Shown: piece by piece, positions 39,001-53,400 of the stretch | How the letters are laid out: every line of letters begins with the position of its first letter | How positions within the stretch are numbered: the first letter of the stretch is position 1 | Source: Leptidea sinapis | Lineage: Eukaryota > Arthropoda > Insecta > Lepidoptera > Pieridae | Assembly: GCF_905404315.1 (NCBI RefSeq) | Contig: NC_066275.1 | Location: forward strand, 744,001 to 808,000 | DNA length: 64,000 bases | Direction of reading: 5' to 3' | The notes under the pieces: model-generated | Told to the model about the DNA's origin: nothing | Databases searched by the model: none | The model's input: the letters and a program-made list of their open reading frames with translations, nothing else | Made by a program: the position numbers and the translations under genes

Positions 39001-42000
39001 TGTTAAAAAACAATAAAGAAAGAGATATTAATGCTTTAAAACATGGAAGGATTATTTAATAACTAGAATGATAATAAGGCATAAAAGGCATAAAGGCATT
39101 TATTTTCTCAAAATTGATTCCTTTAGAATTCTTTTTGTTGTCATTTCTAATATACTAGATACTACTACCGCTTCAGAAACAAATGGCGCTCTGAGAGAGA
39201 AGAAGCGGCGCAAGAAACTCTCCCAGCATTCTTTTTTTGCGCTCTTTTCAATAAATATATACAATATTGTACAGTCATTTCTATCGCTATAAAATAATCA
39301 CAATCTAGTCCCAGGCTGTCCGATCATTTAGATATTCAGCAGTGGAATAATAGGATTTACGACAGAGCCATATTTTAATAAAACATTTAAATTTATTTAT
39401 AGATAATGCCTGAACAGTGGCTGGGACTTTATAATAGAAGTGTATACATTTACCCTTAAAGCTATTATGTATCTTATGAAGCCTACTAGAATTAATTACA
39501 AGCAATCCCTTATTTCTAGTTTTATAATAATGAAAATCACTATTAAGAGCAAAAAGGTGACAATTTTGGGAACGTATATTAAATTTTCATAAATATACTG
39601 ACAATAAACAGTTATTTCTTTAAATTTTTCTTTGAGAGACTGTCTATAACCACGCTGATATTTGTTAAATAGTAAATAGTAATAAACGTTAGAGCGTATA
39701 TTCCGAACACTGATATTATGAACTTCCAAATGTTTTTCCGTTTAAGGTATTTTGGCTGTAATGTGTGAAATAATTATTAAATACTTAATTATTTATCGTA
39801 TCGTATCCAACAGATAAAACTCAAAATTTAAAAAAAAATATAAATCTTAAAAGAAAAGATATATCACGTAGTGATGTGGAAACACGCATTAACGTACATC
39901 CGCACTAGCTACACGTGTATAAAATACAAATACAAAATACATAATGTTTATTTTCTTTATCAAGTATGTACATAAACCAAAATTCATGATTGGAGCCTCC
40001 TTTTAAGCACTATAGCGCCTGTGTTAGAAAACTCCGCTTTTCCATAGCTTATTAATATTTATGACATGATTTACAGACAATCAAACTCTAACTACAAAGA
40101 AGTATATCTAAAAAGTATGTATAGTAAGAAATGAGGTGTGTAAGGTGTGTGCATTGGGTGTGTTGTGAGTGATAAGTAAGGTGTGAGAGGTATTACGAAG
40201 TGTGTGTGAGTCAATGTGTGTTTGTGATCAAATGAATGAATGTTATATTAATATTATGATTGTGTTAAAAGTTCTTCAGTTTTTGTATAAGTGAGTGAAT
40301 TTATCCAACTTACTAGCATTTTTTTACATTCATAAAGTGGTTTTGAATGGATATATAATATTTCCCACATATGTGTATAAAATAAAAATATATATTAAAT
40401 TCAAGAGTAATATAATATCATATAGATAAAATATATCCATTAAGATTATTAGGCCTTGTCTTTCACTGAAATATATTTAAAATAATAATAATTCTTGACG
40501 TATCCATCTTCTTTTATTAGTCTATATTAATAGTTAGCGCTCTAATAGCCATAAACAGCTCTCAATACACCAATCAAATCGTATTGCTCGAGTTCCCTTT
40601 GATAAATTCAATTCTCGTACCAATACTTGTCCCCTTAATGTATTAATCCGGGCATACCCTGGAGGTTCAGGTCAATCAACGGAATAATCAACGGAAACGA
40701 TGAATTATATGCATTTAAATACATTTGCAATTTGAATTTCTCCTTCCATATAATATTGTGATTGCTTTGTAAACAAACGTTTATGTATAACTAGTGAACC
40801 CATCAGACGTTGTCCTGTACACACGTCTTAAATATGAAAAATCATTCCAGCCGTTAGGAGTTCATTAACATACACAGGAGCAGGAGAATTAAATTATATG
40901 GACGGAATTGAGAATCTAAACCAATCTCAAATTCACTGGAACACACAAATAATCATCAAAATCGGTTCAGCCGTTTAGGAGGTAGTTCAATTGTGAATCT
41001 AAACCATTCTCGAATCCACCTGAAGATACACCAATCTCAAATTCACTAGAACACACAAAAAATCATCCAAATCGGTCCAGCCGTTTAGGAGGTAGTTCAA
41101 TTGTGAATCTAAACCATTTTAGAATCCACCTGAAGACACAAAGAAAGTTTCATTAAAATCGGTTCAGCCGTTTAGGAGGAGTTCAGTTACAAGAGACGCA
41201 CAAAAGAAATATACCTATAGGTATACTAGCTGACCCAGCAAACGTTGTATTGCCGATATTAAAATCGCGATACAAAAGTTACTGTTGATCGTAGATGGGT
41301 GAAAATTGAAGTTGTATGTATTTCAATGCTGACTTATCATCAAACAAATTTAAAAAAAATATGTCAAAAAAATTTAAAAAAAATTTGGCGTGGACCACCC
41401 TTAACATTTAGGGGGATGAAAAATAGATGTTGTCCGATTCTCAGACCTACCCAATATGCACTCAAAATTTCATGAGAATCGGTCAAGCCGTTTCGAAGGA
41501 GTTGTAACTACAAACACCGCGACATGAGAATATTATATATTAGATTAAGATTTATACGTCTAGATAGTTCTCTTGCTATTAGACAACCGATAAACACAGT
41601 CAGGAATATTACTTTAGTGTGCATGACAAGCTACGTCATACACTCGCGATTTGTATGACACTTTGTGTTAGTGTGCGTGCATTGCTTACAATAGAGGTTA
41701 GTTCTAAAGACAATTTATTTCGACGTTTTCACAGCTGTCATAGTCTATCCATATACCAGTGGGAGGTTCCTTTGTACAGGAAGCCAGCTAAATTATGGGT
41801 ACCACAATGGCGCCTATTTCTGACGTGAAGCAGTAATGTGTAAGCATTATTGTGTTTCGGTCTGAAGGGCGCCGTAGCTAGTGAAATTACAGGGCAAATG
41901 AGACTTAGGGACGACGCGCACTTATTCAGCTCCATTCGCGTTTCGCTGATCGATTTTGGTCACACTTATACAGCTCTGCTTCTATCAGTCGCGTACGGCG

Positions 42001-45000
42001 TCTTAAGAATGAGAACAATAACTTTAAATCACGTCTGCACTCTTTAATCTTTGCGGGCATAATGATTACGTCAAATCAATGCAGGAACAATACAGGTCGC
42101 AACTTGTCGACAAGGAGTCGCGAACCATCCCTGTAAAGAGCTGTTCCGCCGCAGTCGACGGCGAACAGCGCTGTACGCGGCGGAACAGCGCCGAACGCTC
42201 TCTATAGCATTCGCATAATAAAAACACATTTATCCTCATTTTATGCTGGTTTGCCGCGAAAGCAGAATGGACGCGGAAAGCTGAATCGAGGCGTACACGT
42301 CTCCATACAAAATTGTTGTTTTCTATGGACAAAAGCTGAAAAGAGCTGAATAAGTGCGCGTAGTCCCTTAACATCTTATACCTCAAGGTGACGAGCGAAA
42401 TTGTAGTGCCGCTCAGAATTTTTGGGTTTCTCAAAAATCCTGAGCGACACTTAATTGTAATGGGCAGGGCATATCAATTCCCACCAGCTGAATGTCCCGC
42501 TCGTCTCGTCTCTTACTGTCATAAAAAAACCTAGACGGATAAATGATTAAGGGTTCCACATTGTCTTGGTGTTGATGAAAAAATAGCGCCTTATTGGGTT
42601 CATCGTAACTCAGTATGAGATTACGACTCTAGTTTGATAAATGATAAATTTTGGTGATAGTTTGATTTAAACCTAGCAAAATCTAACAAGATTTGGATGA
42701 AATTATCTCTATGAAAAAATATTCATATTGTTTCATCGTAAGTAGTTTTTTTTGACGTAACAAAACAAAAATTATTTAGCTTACCAATGGTCAACATTTG
42801 TATGTACTTAATAAAATTGATGGAGTATTAATAAGTATTAACACATTTGAGAAGGCGTTTATCTAAACACTATTGAATTATTTAATTACATCAACTAATA
42901 ATACAAATTGAAATCTATACATATATAAGAGATTTCCACGTATATAGTCACTCATCACGATATCTCTAGAACCATAAGGCGTAGAGACTTGATATTTGGT
43001 AGGAATATTCCTTTCGGCGAGTAGAGGTCAGCTAAGAATGGATTTTAAGAAATTCTGCCGCAAGATTTTTTTTTAATTATAAACAGAACAACGTCTGTCG
43101 GGTCAGCTAGTTTTATATATTCGCTGTCATCATCATCAAATAATTATTTAACTAATGTAAACAGATAATAGGTATATAAAAATTGCTTCAATTAAACAAA
43201 ATTTATTTCTAATATTCTTCTAGAACAACGAATATTTTTAAAGTTATTATTCACAGTTATTTAAATATCAAACCAATGTATGTAAATGAAAACATTTTAA
43301 TAATCGTTAAATCTATCAATACAAACAGCGAGTAACATGTATATAGAAATACTAGAATAAAATATCAGTCAAAACTGGGGGATTTATTCAGTATTTTAAT
43401 ATCATGTCGCTGTGAGTGTCGTAAGAATAGCTCTCATTACTAACGTACGAACGCTAGATATATATCTACAACAAAATTATGTTTAAAATTAGGTACATTG
43501 AACTCTAACTAAATACCACTGGACGGGTGGCTGTCAAAGTGGTCTTGTACCTGTTTGATATTCGCCATTTTTGGCGCTGTTGGCCATTAAGCGAGAGTCT
43601 GCGGTACTAAAACCAATATTGACAACCGCAGCTAAACAAATATCAATAGGAAAACTATTTACAAAAAAAATGTACTTTATTACGTTGATTCCTGAAAAAG
43701 TAATAAAAATGCAAAAATACTTCAGAGTATTATACGCTCCTGTCGCAGCCATTTGTATTATACGTCAACATTAGTTCTCTAGACGCTCGCGAGTGGCGCT
43801 TCAAATTGGCACAAAAAAATTGCTGTCAAACATTTGGAACAGCCTGTCCAGTGGTGTTTATACAGGTCAGTGTTCTGGTATAAGTATTATATTAAAAAAT
43901 ATTAGAATTAAATACTTTTAAAAATAAACTCGCATGTAATGATTATTACTGATCATCTACAGTATCTATTCATCGCAGAATATTTTATATTATATTTTAT
44001 TTATACCGCAGTTATGCGTAGGTTCTATATAGTCGCTGGTGATCACGCAGGCTGTGAATTACGTGAAACGTCGCTAAGAATAAATAATTTAGGCGAAGAG
44101 TAAGCAGAAAACACGCAAACATGGTGTTTGTAGACAAGTTTTGTAGTGAAAGTATAGCAATTCGAGCTATGAACACTACTTAATCCTGTTACACATATCC
44201 TTAAGTCTTATTTGTAGGCTGCTACAATGCTTGCTGTTGGTTATAGTTAACACTGCCGAGCCTTTTTGAACTACCAATATTTTTTGAAGTTAAACAAGTT
44301 TTTTGGCATGGCGTGACGCATTTTTTTGGTACTTTTCTCAGAAAAGTTATTCTTGTAGCTTGTACTTTTTGTTTAGGTTCATTTATTCAGATTAGTAGTG
44401 AATAACGAGGATTGTAAGCATATAAACTGTTTTCGACCCAAGAATATTGAAAATATTGGCTTTGGCCGTGAACTCATATCGCTCAAGGTCGCTGGAATTT
44501 AGTTTCGCCTTAAGTCAAAGTCAAATAAACTTTATTCAATTAGGATTAAACTAAGCGCTTTTGAATCATCACTAATAATATTTATTTTAAATTACTCAAT
44601 TATAAGTTGACCCTAACCATTAAAAGTTGAGCTCGTGAGAAGAACATACAATAAACTCAACGGCCACACTTTTCAATCAAATAGAGTATTTTACAATGGT
44701 TGTAATATATCACAAATTAGTTTGTAAGGTGGTGCAACCAAATAATATAAATTATTTCAAAAAAAGTAATAAAGAATTAACTGTATAAATATAAATTATC
44801 GTATATTGGATGCATCAACTTTAAGAGCTTGAACTCATTGTTTGTGTGAACTTCGTGAACACGATGGTCGTGATTTCTGTCACAATTTGTAATTGCATCC
44901 AATGAAGGGTCCTGTCATCCATATCTTTAGTTTCATCCTTCATTTATAAAACTCCTCGATAAATACTGACTTCATATAGGCGGTGCATTTAGTTTCAAAA

Positions 45001-47381
45001 TTCAGTTTAAATTAATTCAAAAAAAAAATACGCTAGTATATTGCATGTCTATACATTAAGTACTATTTATATAGTAACAGACTATTATATCTTTCTAATA
45101 TCCCGAACTGAAATCTCTTAATGCTATTAAGCTTTGTACAGGGCACTGATACGTAGGAACGTTGTTAAGTACCGACTGGTTCGTAGCAACCTTTGATATA
45201 TTATGTGACTGCCCACAATCCAAGCTAACGACTGTCTTGAGATTAATCTCAAATAGTTACTGTCTTAATATCTAGATGTTAGTACGTGTTACTTATTTGT
45301 ATGGGTTATTTATTTATTTGGATATGAACCCCTCCTCGGGTGAAGGCCTCCTCCAACTTTTTCCACGCGTCTCTGTCTTTACCCGTTATTTGCCAGTCGT
45401 TCCCGGCTATTTCCATTACTTCATAAGCCCACCTACTTTTCGGTCTGCCTACTCGTCGTTTTCCTTTAGGTCCCTTCCACTGCGTGATTCTGAGTGTCCA
45501 CCTGCTGTCTTTATAGCCATGTACATATATTAAGGATATGAAATAAAAAAGGCTTTATTAAAAAAAAAGTTACTGTCTGCAACTGATCAGGTACAAATAA
45601 ATTAATACAACTTTTTGTATCAATAATATTGGTTTAAGTATTAAATTGTCATTTTGGCGTAGTACTACGCTATTATCGATTAGAATATTCTATTCTTTAT
45701 ATTGTGGCTTTTGTGGAAAAGTCACCACAAATAAGCCAATGTCACGATTCAATAGACCACCAAGCTTAGAGTGTCTTATTTGATGATTTTAACCAATTTA
45801 CAAGTGTTTACGGTAATGATGGATGCCCAGATAGCACACAGTTTTATTTTCTAAGTATATCTGAAACAAATATACATGCTGGTATATTATAATGTAAAAA
45901 CACATATTAGCACTGTTCACTGTTTTTAGATCAAACCTTATAATTATTAAAGTTCGTATTTTAAAGATTATATTTAGTAACAAATTAATGTAATTATAGA
46001 ATTTAAAACATTTTAATAGACCACCCCGTACTGGTGCTACAATTTGAATGCCTTTATCCGTGGTCAACTGACATCTTCACCTTGGTGTTGTCAGTTGACT
46101 GTTTATATTTTACATTTTAATAAATTATTACAATTTAACAATAAGATTTGTACCAAAGCAGTAAAATTTATATATTTAATCAAAACAAATCTTATAACAA
46201 TATTTACAATACTACGACTACATAAAATTAAAACTATCATTACGTGGAAGCGTACCAAGAATACTGGCAGCATTACCGCGTTGGATAGCAAGGCTGATCC
46301 GTTGACCGATATAGCTGCTGCCAGCGCTTGGGTTTCCAGTAGCCTTATTGAGGCGCGAAGATAGTATTTTGAACATTCTCCGCGCCTCTGGGCCCCACGG
46401 GCCAAGTGTCTCGACACCAAACGGCACAAAGATGTATGACTCACTGAGACCAACATATTTGCGACGCTTGCTGTCTTCGGCAGTCGAAGCAGCAGCCCCA
46501 GCACCAACTGACGTAACTTGGACATGAGAAGGAGCCAGAGTGTCCAAGCCACCAGCGTCATTCCATCAGGACGCTTGCCATCCCGGCGGGTAATACCATT
46601 TGGCTCTAAAACAGCTGGTATATTAAGAGCGGCAAATGCCCTGCGGATGACTTCATTAATGCTGGCGTGACGTTAGGCAGGATAACCCGTGGCGTTCAAG
46701 AGCATCTACCTGAACGCCACATCTACGTAAGATTACAATTATTATCTTATCTACAATAAGATTGATTAATAAATAAATCATGCAAATTAAATAAAATCAA
46801 CCAAATATAGAATTATAAATGAATTCAAAATAATAAATATGTTGGTAACGCTAACACACAGATAATGTTACTCATGTAAAACGTTTATTGTATTGTTTGT
46901 AATAACATAATATTATTTTGTTTAATATAATTACGTAAAGTATAAGGAGTAAACACAAGGGAGAGTAGGCTTTTGATCGAGGTGGGGCGGGGGATTTCAG
47001 GACGTATAAAAATGTACAAGGAAGACTTCAATAAAAGACAGTGAAAAAATAAATAAAAATCCCCAAACGTACCTCGTAATGAACCCAAATATACAATTGT
47101 CTTTTATGCACAGTTTTGAAGAAATTTACAACAAAGATACCTTAACATGGGCTACGTATTGAAAGGTCTTCTGAAGTGACACACTTTTTACACAAATTAT
47201 CTTGCCCCAAGTTAAGCATATATAGCATGTGTTATGGGTTACAAGACAATGATATATAATGATACATGACTCGGAAACAAACATCCATATTCATCATATA
47301 AATGCTTGCACCTACCAGGATTCGAACCCGGGACCTCTAGCTTAGTAAGTAGGATCGCTAACCACTCGACTATACAGGTCG

Positions 47382-47429
<48 letters not shown>

Positions 47430-50400
47430 TGCAATGATAAGTAATTGTCTCAAAAACTGTTACTAATGTTGTTCCAACAACGTATGACACCCAGCACATA
47501 GCCCACGTTAACATATACCTGATCAATTAACGAATGGAATATCTCGATGTATTTAATCTTTGTTTTTCGTACGGAACCGTTAGTGCAAAGTCAATTTATT
47601 TTGCGTAATAATAAATATTTTGGTACTTGTTTCTTAGTTGGGTTTTTCCAACGAGAAGAATAAGGAGTAGTTGGTAAATATCATTTCTGCAAGTGTGTCA
47701 CACAGCGTTTCTCAAAGCATTTGCGAGAGTACAGTATCTTCAGTGATAAAAAAAGTTTTTATTTATAAATATCCGTCGAAAAGAAGTATTTTTTTAAATG
47801 TGCCATTTACGTGTATTGAATATTATAATTAAATATTATTTTGTCTCATTTTTAGGGTTCAAATGGCAAAAAAACAGAACCCTAATAGATTCGTTATGTC
47901 TCTCCGTCCGTATGTCACAGCCATTTTTTTCCGAAACAATAAGAACTATACTGTTGAAACACACACAAAAGTAGAAAAAAAACCAATAAATTTTGGTGGT
48001 TGCCCATACTTTGAACTGAAACTCACAATTTTTTTTCATCAAACTACCTGTAAATTCTTAAATAAAAGAATGATAAAACAAAAAAAAAAATTTACCATGA
48101 TAAAGATTACCATGCAAACTTCCACCGAAAATTGCTTTGAATGAGATCTAGTAAGTTGTTTTTTTAATCCTACTCATATTATAAATGTGAAAGTTTGTAT
48201 GTCTGGATGTATGTTTGAACTTCTTTAACGCAAAATCTACAGAATAGATTTTGATGAAACTTTACAATAATATAGCTTACACACCAGAGTAACAAATAGG
48301 CTATAATTTATAAAACTATAGTGTGAATTATACAAAATATAAAAGAGGTGTGATTGTTGCTAATGAATGCAACTAGCGCCATCTCTTATCAACTAGCAAG
48401 CAAAAGATCAATACAATTTATGTGGCAAAACAACGTTTGTCGGGTCAGCTAGTAAGTCATTAATTACTTAATATGAAAAAAAATACACTTTTATTAAAAC
48501 ATCGATGAAAGTTACAACAAACTACAAGTTCTACTATTGAACTCTTCATGGGCGAGTCTGTCTCACACTTGGCGGCTTTTTTATCTTTAAAATTAAAGTG
48601 AGATAAATTAGCAGCAGGTTATTTACTCTAAATATGAAACTTCTACAAATTTTAAAAATAAATAACTCTTTCATATTGGTTTTATTTGGCAGCCAACAAG
48701 TTATTAAATATCTCGGATACAAACATTTTACGTAACAGCGTTGATTAATTTTTTTATAAAATATGTTGCATGTCAGTTTGAGTGTTACGGATGCGTTTTT
48801 TATTAAAACTTTCGAATATTGTAAATAGGATGATTTATTCCAATACATATTGAAAGTCCACCAACGAAAGCGTATATCGGAAATATAATCTTTTGTATTT
48901 TATACTGAAACGTACACACTATAGAAATACTGAAATCTGTAGGTAGTTCTTTGTTCATCATATTTTTGATTGGCAAATATTTTACATTGACCTTTGCTCT
49001 TGATTAATGCCAGGCGTTATATTATTTTGAATTTTTCTTAAGTTGAAATATATTGTGAGTCATTTGAGCTCTGATTTTTGTAGAGAGAACTGATCAATAA
49101 TTATGACTAAAATAAAAAATAAACTGAACGGCGAGCTCTGTTTTTGTCGGACGTAAGGAATTCGAGTGGGCCGGATCGCGTTTCTTCCATCGAGAACGTG
49201 TGGCCCTGAATTGAGGCTTGTGTTAACGCATTTATTCCGGCACTCATACTGAAATGGCGTATTCTCGGACTCATGGATCCAGCCCTTTTCCATCCGATCC
49301 AAGAAAAAGGAAACAGTTCGGATCCAGCAAACTGCAGGCCTACAGCAATTACCTCCCTGTTCTCCAAAATCATAGAGAGCATAATTAACCACCAGCTCTT
49401 GTTATACCTAGAGGTCACCAGATCATCAAGGACCAACAGTATGACTTTCGCCATAGCCGGTCGGCAGGCGATTTACTGGTACACCAAACACATATAATAT
49501 GGGCGGCGGCTATCGCATATAGGTAGAAGGCGTGGCACTTTTTTTATTTTGTGGAAAACGAGCGTACTGGTCACCTGGTGTTAAGTGATCACCTCCGCCC
49601 ACATTCTCTTGCAATACCAGAGGAATCTAATATCTAATACTCATTTATCCTCTTCCAATAAAAATGTTGTTCCACATAATGTATGAGTAGATATATATAG
49701 ATATTAATTATAATACCTTGTTTTCTATTTCAGCGTGAATTTCATTTCGGTCAAGCGTATGGTCTGACGGAGACAGCTCCCCTCGCGACGATCGCACCTC
49801 TGGGCTTCAAGAACTACGCGAGTGTTGGCTTCCCTGTGCCAAACACACAACTACGAATAGTCGACGAGAATCTTAATAATTTGGGGCCGGATGAGGTATG
49901 TAACCGTTTTTAGAGGTGTAGGTATATGCTGGATCTAGATGAAGATTTGAATTAGGAAGCCGGTGTAAGGAAAGAAGAGAGGAGGACTTACCAGAGCAGC
50001 AGCGATTCTTCCACCACGTGCCGTACATTACCCTCTTTAGTTTATAGGCGTTTTCTTTGAGTGGCCACTTTTTCTTCCTGGTCTCATTAATAGTAAAACT
50101 AGGAATACAAGACACTTGATCACGAGATTACACTTAAGGAGACGAATTAATGGGTTATCACGGCGTTGACAACTTCAAACCTCATTACTCCTCGCGGAAT
50201 GCAACGATCAGCTGCGCTCGCGCTACTCCGTAAGTAGGAGGGAGAGGGTGCAGGTAGGAAAGAGAAGGAATTAGTACAACTCGTTGTGCACCCACAATAT
50301 TTAATTTATTAATAAACTAATTAATGAATTCGTTGACTGTTTCACTATTTATATGCATATTTGGCCTAAAGATGCCCCCCAGTTTGATGGAACCCAGTTC

Positions 50401-53400
50401 TTTCCACCAAAACTAATTAAGTTAAAAAGTAATTAAAGTTAATAATGATACAACAACGATGCTTATAACTACTTACTTATTTGATATAATAATCTAATAA
50501 TATATTTTTATTTTAAGCTACTATTATTTTATGTTAATACTAAGTGGACTGTATGTAATTATTGAGATTGAAGTGGACATACTTTGACTACCGGTCGGCG
50601 ATATACACTCAATCTAAAGGTGGACTATTATCTGAGTACAACAGTACAAGGGTGACGTACTCGTATTACTCAACCATTTATTACGACACTGCAATGTATT
50701 TAGGTATTCTAACTTCGATCGTCTCCAGAATGACTGCAATAGACTGCCAACCATACGCTTCCTGTCGATAATACTCACATCTCTAGGAATCGATTCAGAA
50801 GGAAACGACTTTAAGGGCGTGAAAGTTTGAAAATCCGCCGGGGTTAATGCCAACGGCTCAGAAGGGTCTGAACTAAGGACAGACAGAGGCCTGGTATTCA
50901 GCACCGCCTCGATCTGACTTAAGAGGGTATTCATTTCTTCTACAGTAAGTAGCTGAAACACACTACCTTTAGCAAATGCATTTTTACACTCCAAATATTA
51001 GCCTCCCGTATGCCACCAAAGTGTGGAGATGCAGGTGGATTAAGTTTCCACTCAATATGATGCCTGAAAGCTCTGATGTTAGCTTATTATTATATTCTTG
51101 TGATGACGTTAATTTATATATTTCGTCCAAATATGACTTGGCACCAATAAAATTAGTACCGCAATCACTATAAACGAATTTAATGGGACGACGTCGTGCT
51201 ATAAAACGATTAAAAGAATTTAAAAATGATTCTGTACTTAAGTCCCTCGACAATTCTATATGCACCGCTTTAGTGACAAGGCACACAAAAAGACAAATGT
51301 AGGCCTTTTGACTACGAACACCACGCTTACGATAAGGAATAACGCGTAAGGGACCTGCATAATCGACTCCTGTGTGAAAGAATGCCTTAGATTCCTGTAC
51401 TCTGGCTGCAGGAAAATCTGCCATCGCAGGAAATTCATTTTTGGGTTAAAATTTAAAACAAATGTTACACAATTGTTTGTTTTCGAACAATATTTCGAGC
51501 AGACAAAATCCAATATTTTTGACGTAATATTGACATAATAATTGAGGTCTAGTATGCAAATATTTTTGGTGATAATGATCTATTATTAAATTTACAATAT
51601 GATCGCGTGGTGGAAGTAATATAGGATGTTGACTATCGTAGGGCAAATCGGCGTTACTCAAACGTCCGCCGACGCGGAAAATACCATTATGCACAAACGC
51701 TTTCAATTTTTGAAAGGTAAGGTGACAATGTTTTATTACACTGTATTTTACTGAATTTATGATTAAAGTAATAACATCCTACATCGCGATATCTTTATGG
51801 TTTACTAAATGTAGATCTCAGTCCGAATATTTTGTTTTGTATCGAGCTGCGGGAGCTCAGGTACGTCCCGGAGCATATGCGCGCGATTCCCGATCGCCCA
51901 GGCAGACCGGGATGTCTGATGTTCGCGCAACTCCAGCGTACGCCAAATCTCATCCCGGGTATATACGAGGTGCACGAGCTCCTCTGCATGCCCGGGATAA
52001 CCATCAAGGCATGGCGCGGCAGAAGGGGACCAGCGCAGTGCCACCGATGCCAGCAGTTTCGGCACTCCTCCCACAACTACCACCGGCCCACAGCGCAGTA
52101 AAACGTCCAAGCCCACCGTGGTCGCCGCCCCCGTAGGGGGGACGAAGGAGAAGACAGAGAGGCGCCGCTGGACCCGTGACTTACCAAGGTTATCAGCACA
52201 CTAACCCAGGTGCTGATGGCCATCTAGGAGCAGCGTGACCCTATTCCGCTGATCTTGGGTTGCATCACGGAGCTCTGCATCCTTTATGTCTGAGCTCCGC
52301 ATCGCTTTTTGGAATGCCGACGGGCTCTCATCGCAAAAAGCCCGTCTCTTCAAGACCTTGCTCTCTCAGCGTCGAGTGGACATCGGCCTGATCAGCGAGA
52401 CTCACCTCAGACTAGTGGACAAGTTGAAGGTTTCCAGATACTTCGTCTACCGGGAGGACCACACCTCGCCGATCGGGACTGCTTACAGGGGATTAGCAGT
52501 CTTGGTTCGTCGGAACGTCATCCATCAACTGCTGCCAGTACCTCAACTGCAGACGTCGTACGCCCTAGGCGTGGAGATCTGCATCGAGCGTCAACCCACC
52601 CGTATGTTCGCCTTCTACAAGCCGCCGCAGAATCGAATTGCAGTGGCTGATGTCTATGTCTATACCTTGCTGGACTTGCCGCTGCCCACGATCCTCGCAG
52701 GCGACTTTAACGCGAAACTCACGGCGTGGAACTCCAACATAGTTAGCCCGGATGGCAGACGCCTCCTGGACGATGCAGACCGCCACGGCTACGAGGTGCT
52801 AGGACCAGAGGTCCCGACGCACTACCCGTACTGTGCAGCTCATATGACTTCACCGATATAGCCTCCCGCATGCACGGCCTACCTGCTGCACCGTCGCTAG
52901 ACGTCTTGGATGACCACCTCATCTCCGACCACCAAGCAGTCCTCTTGACGCTGAAGACAACCCCGATTACGACATCGCTGCCTTCTCCGAAACATCGCCA
53001 GGACTGGCAAATCGTCGCCGAACACATAGCCAAACATTCGCCGTCCTTAAGAGTAGAGAGCCCTGCAGATTTCGACCGACTCGCCACGCACCTCAGCGCA
53101 ACAGTGTCCAATGCGCTTCGAGAGTCCAGACTCGACGCTGCATCTACTCGTAGGCAACCCCAGCTCCCTGCCTGCATACAAGCGATGATAGAGGAGAAGA
53201 GGAAGCTGCGAAGGCAATGGCAAAACCGGTACCCGACCATGAAGACGCGGCTGAATGCTCTGGTCGCCAAGATCTCAGACGCACTGTAGACAGTTGCAGT
53301 GGAATCCTGGCACTCCGCCATCGAACGAGCCGGCGATGACTGGTCTGGCATGCACCGCCACTGCTGCCAACTCTCCGGGAGGCCCTCCCCGATTAGACCG

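Noticed and set aside
43534..43774. Short coding gene on either strand
   Set aside because: Both ORFs lie inside an inverted-repeat element and show no domain.
46103..46561. 152-codon minus-strand ORF as a gene
   Set aside because: The recognisable LINE C-terminus runs in a different frame of the same strand; this frame has no domain and crosses into AT-rich DNA.
51795..52136. Several overlapping ORFs on both strands
   Set aside because: Only the plus frame at 51832 shows the gag zinc-knuckle pattern. The others are GC-driven shadows.
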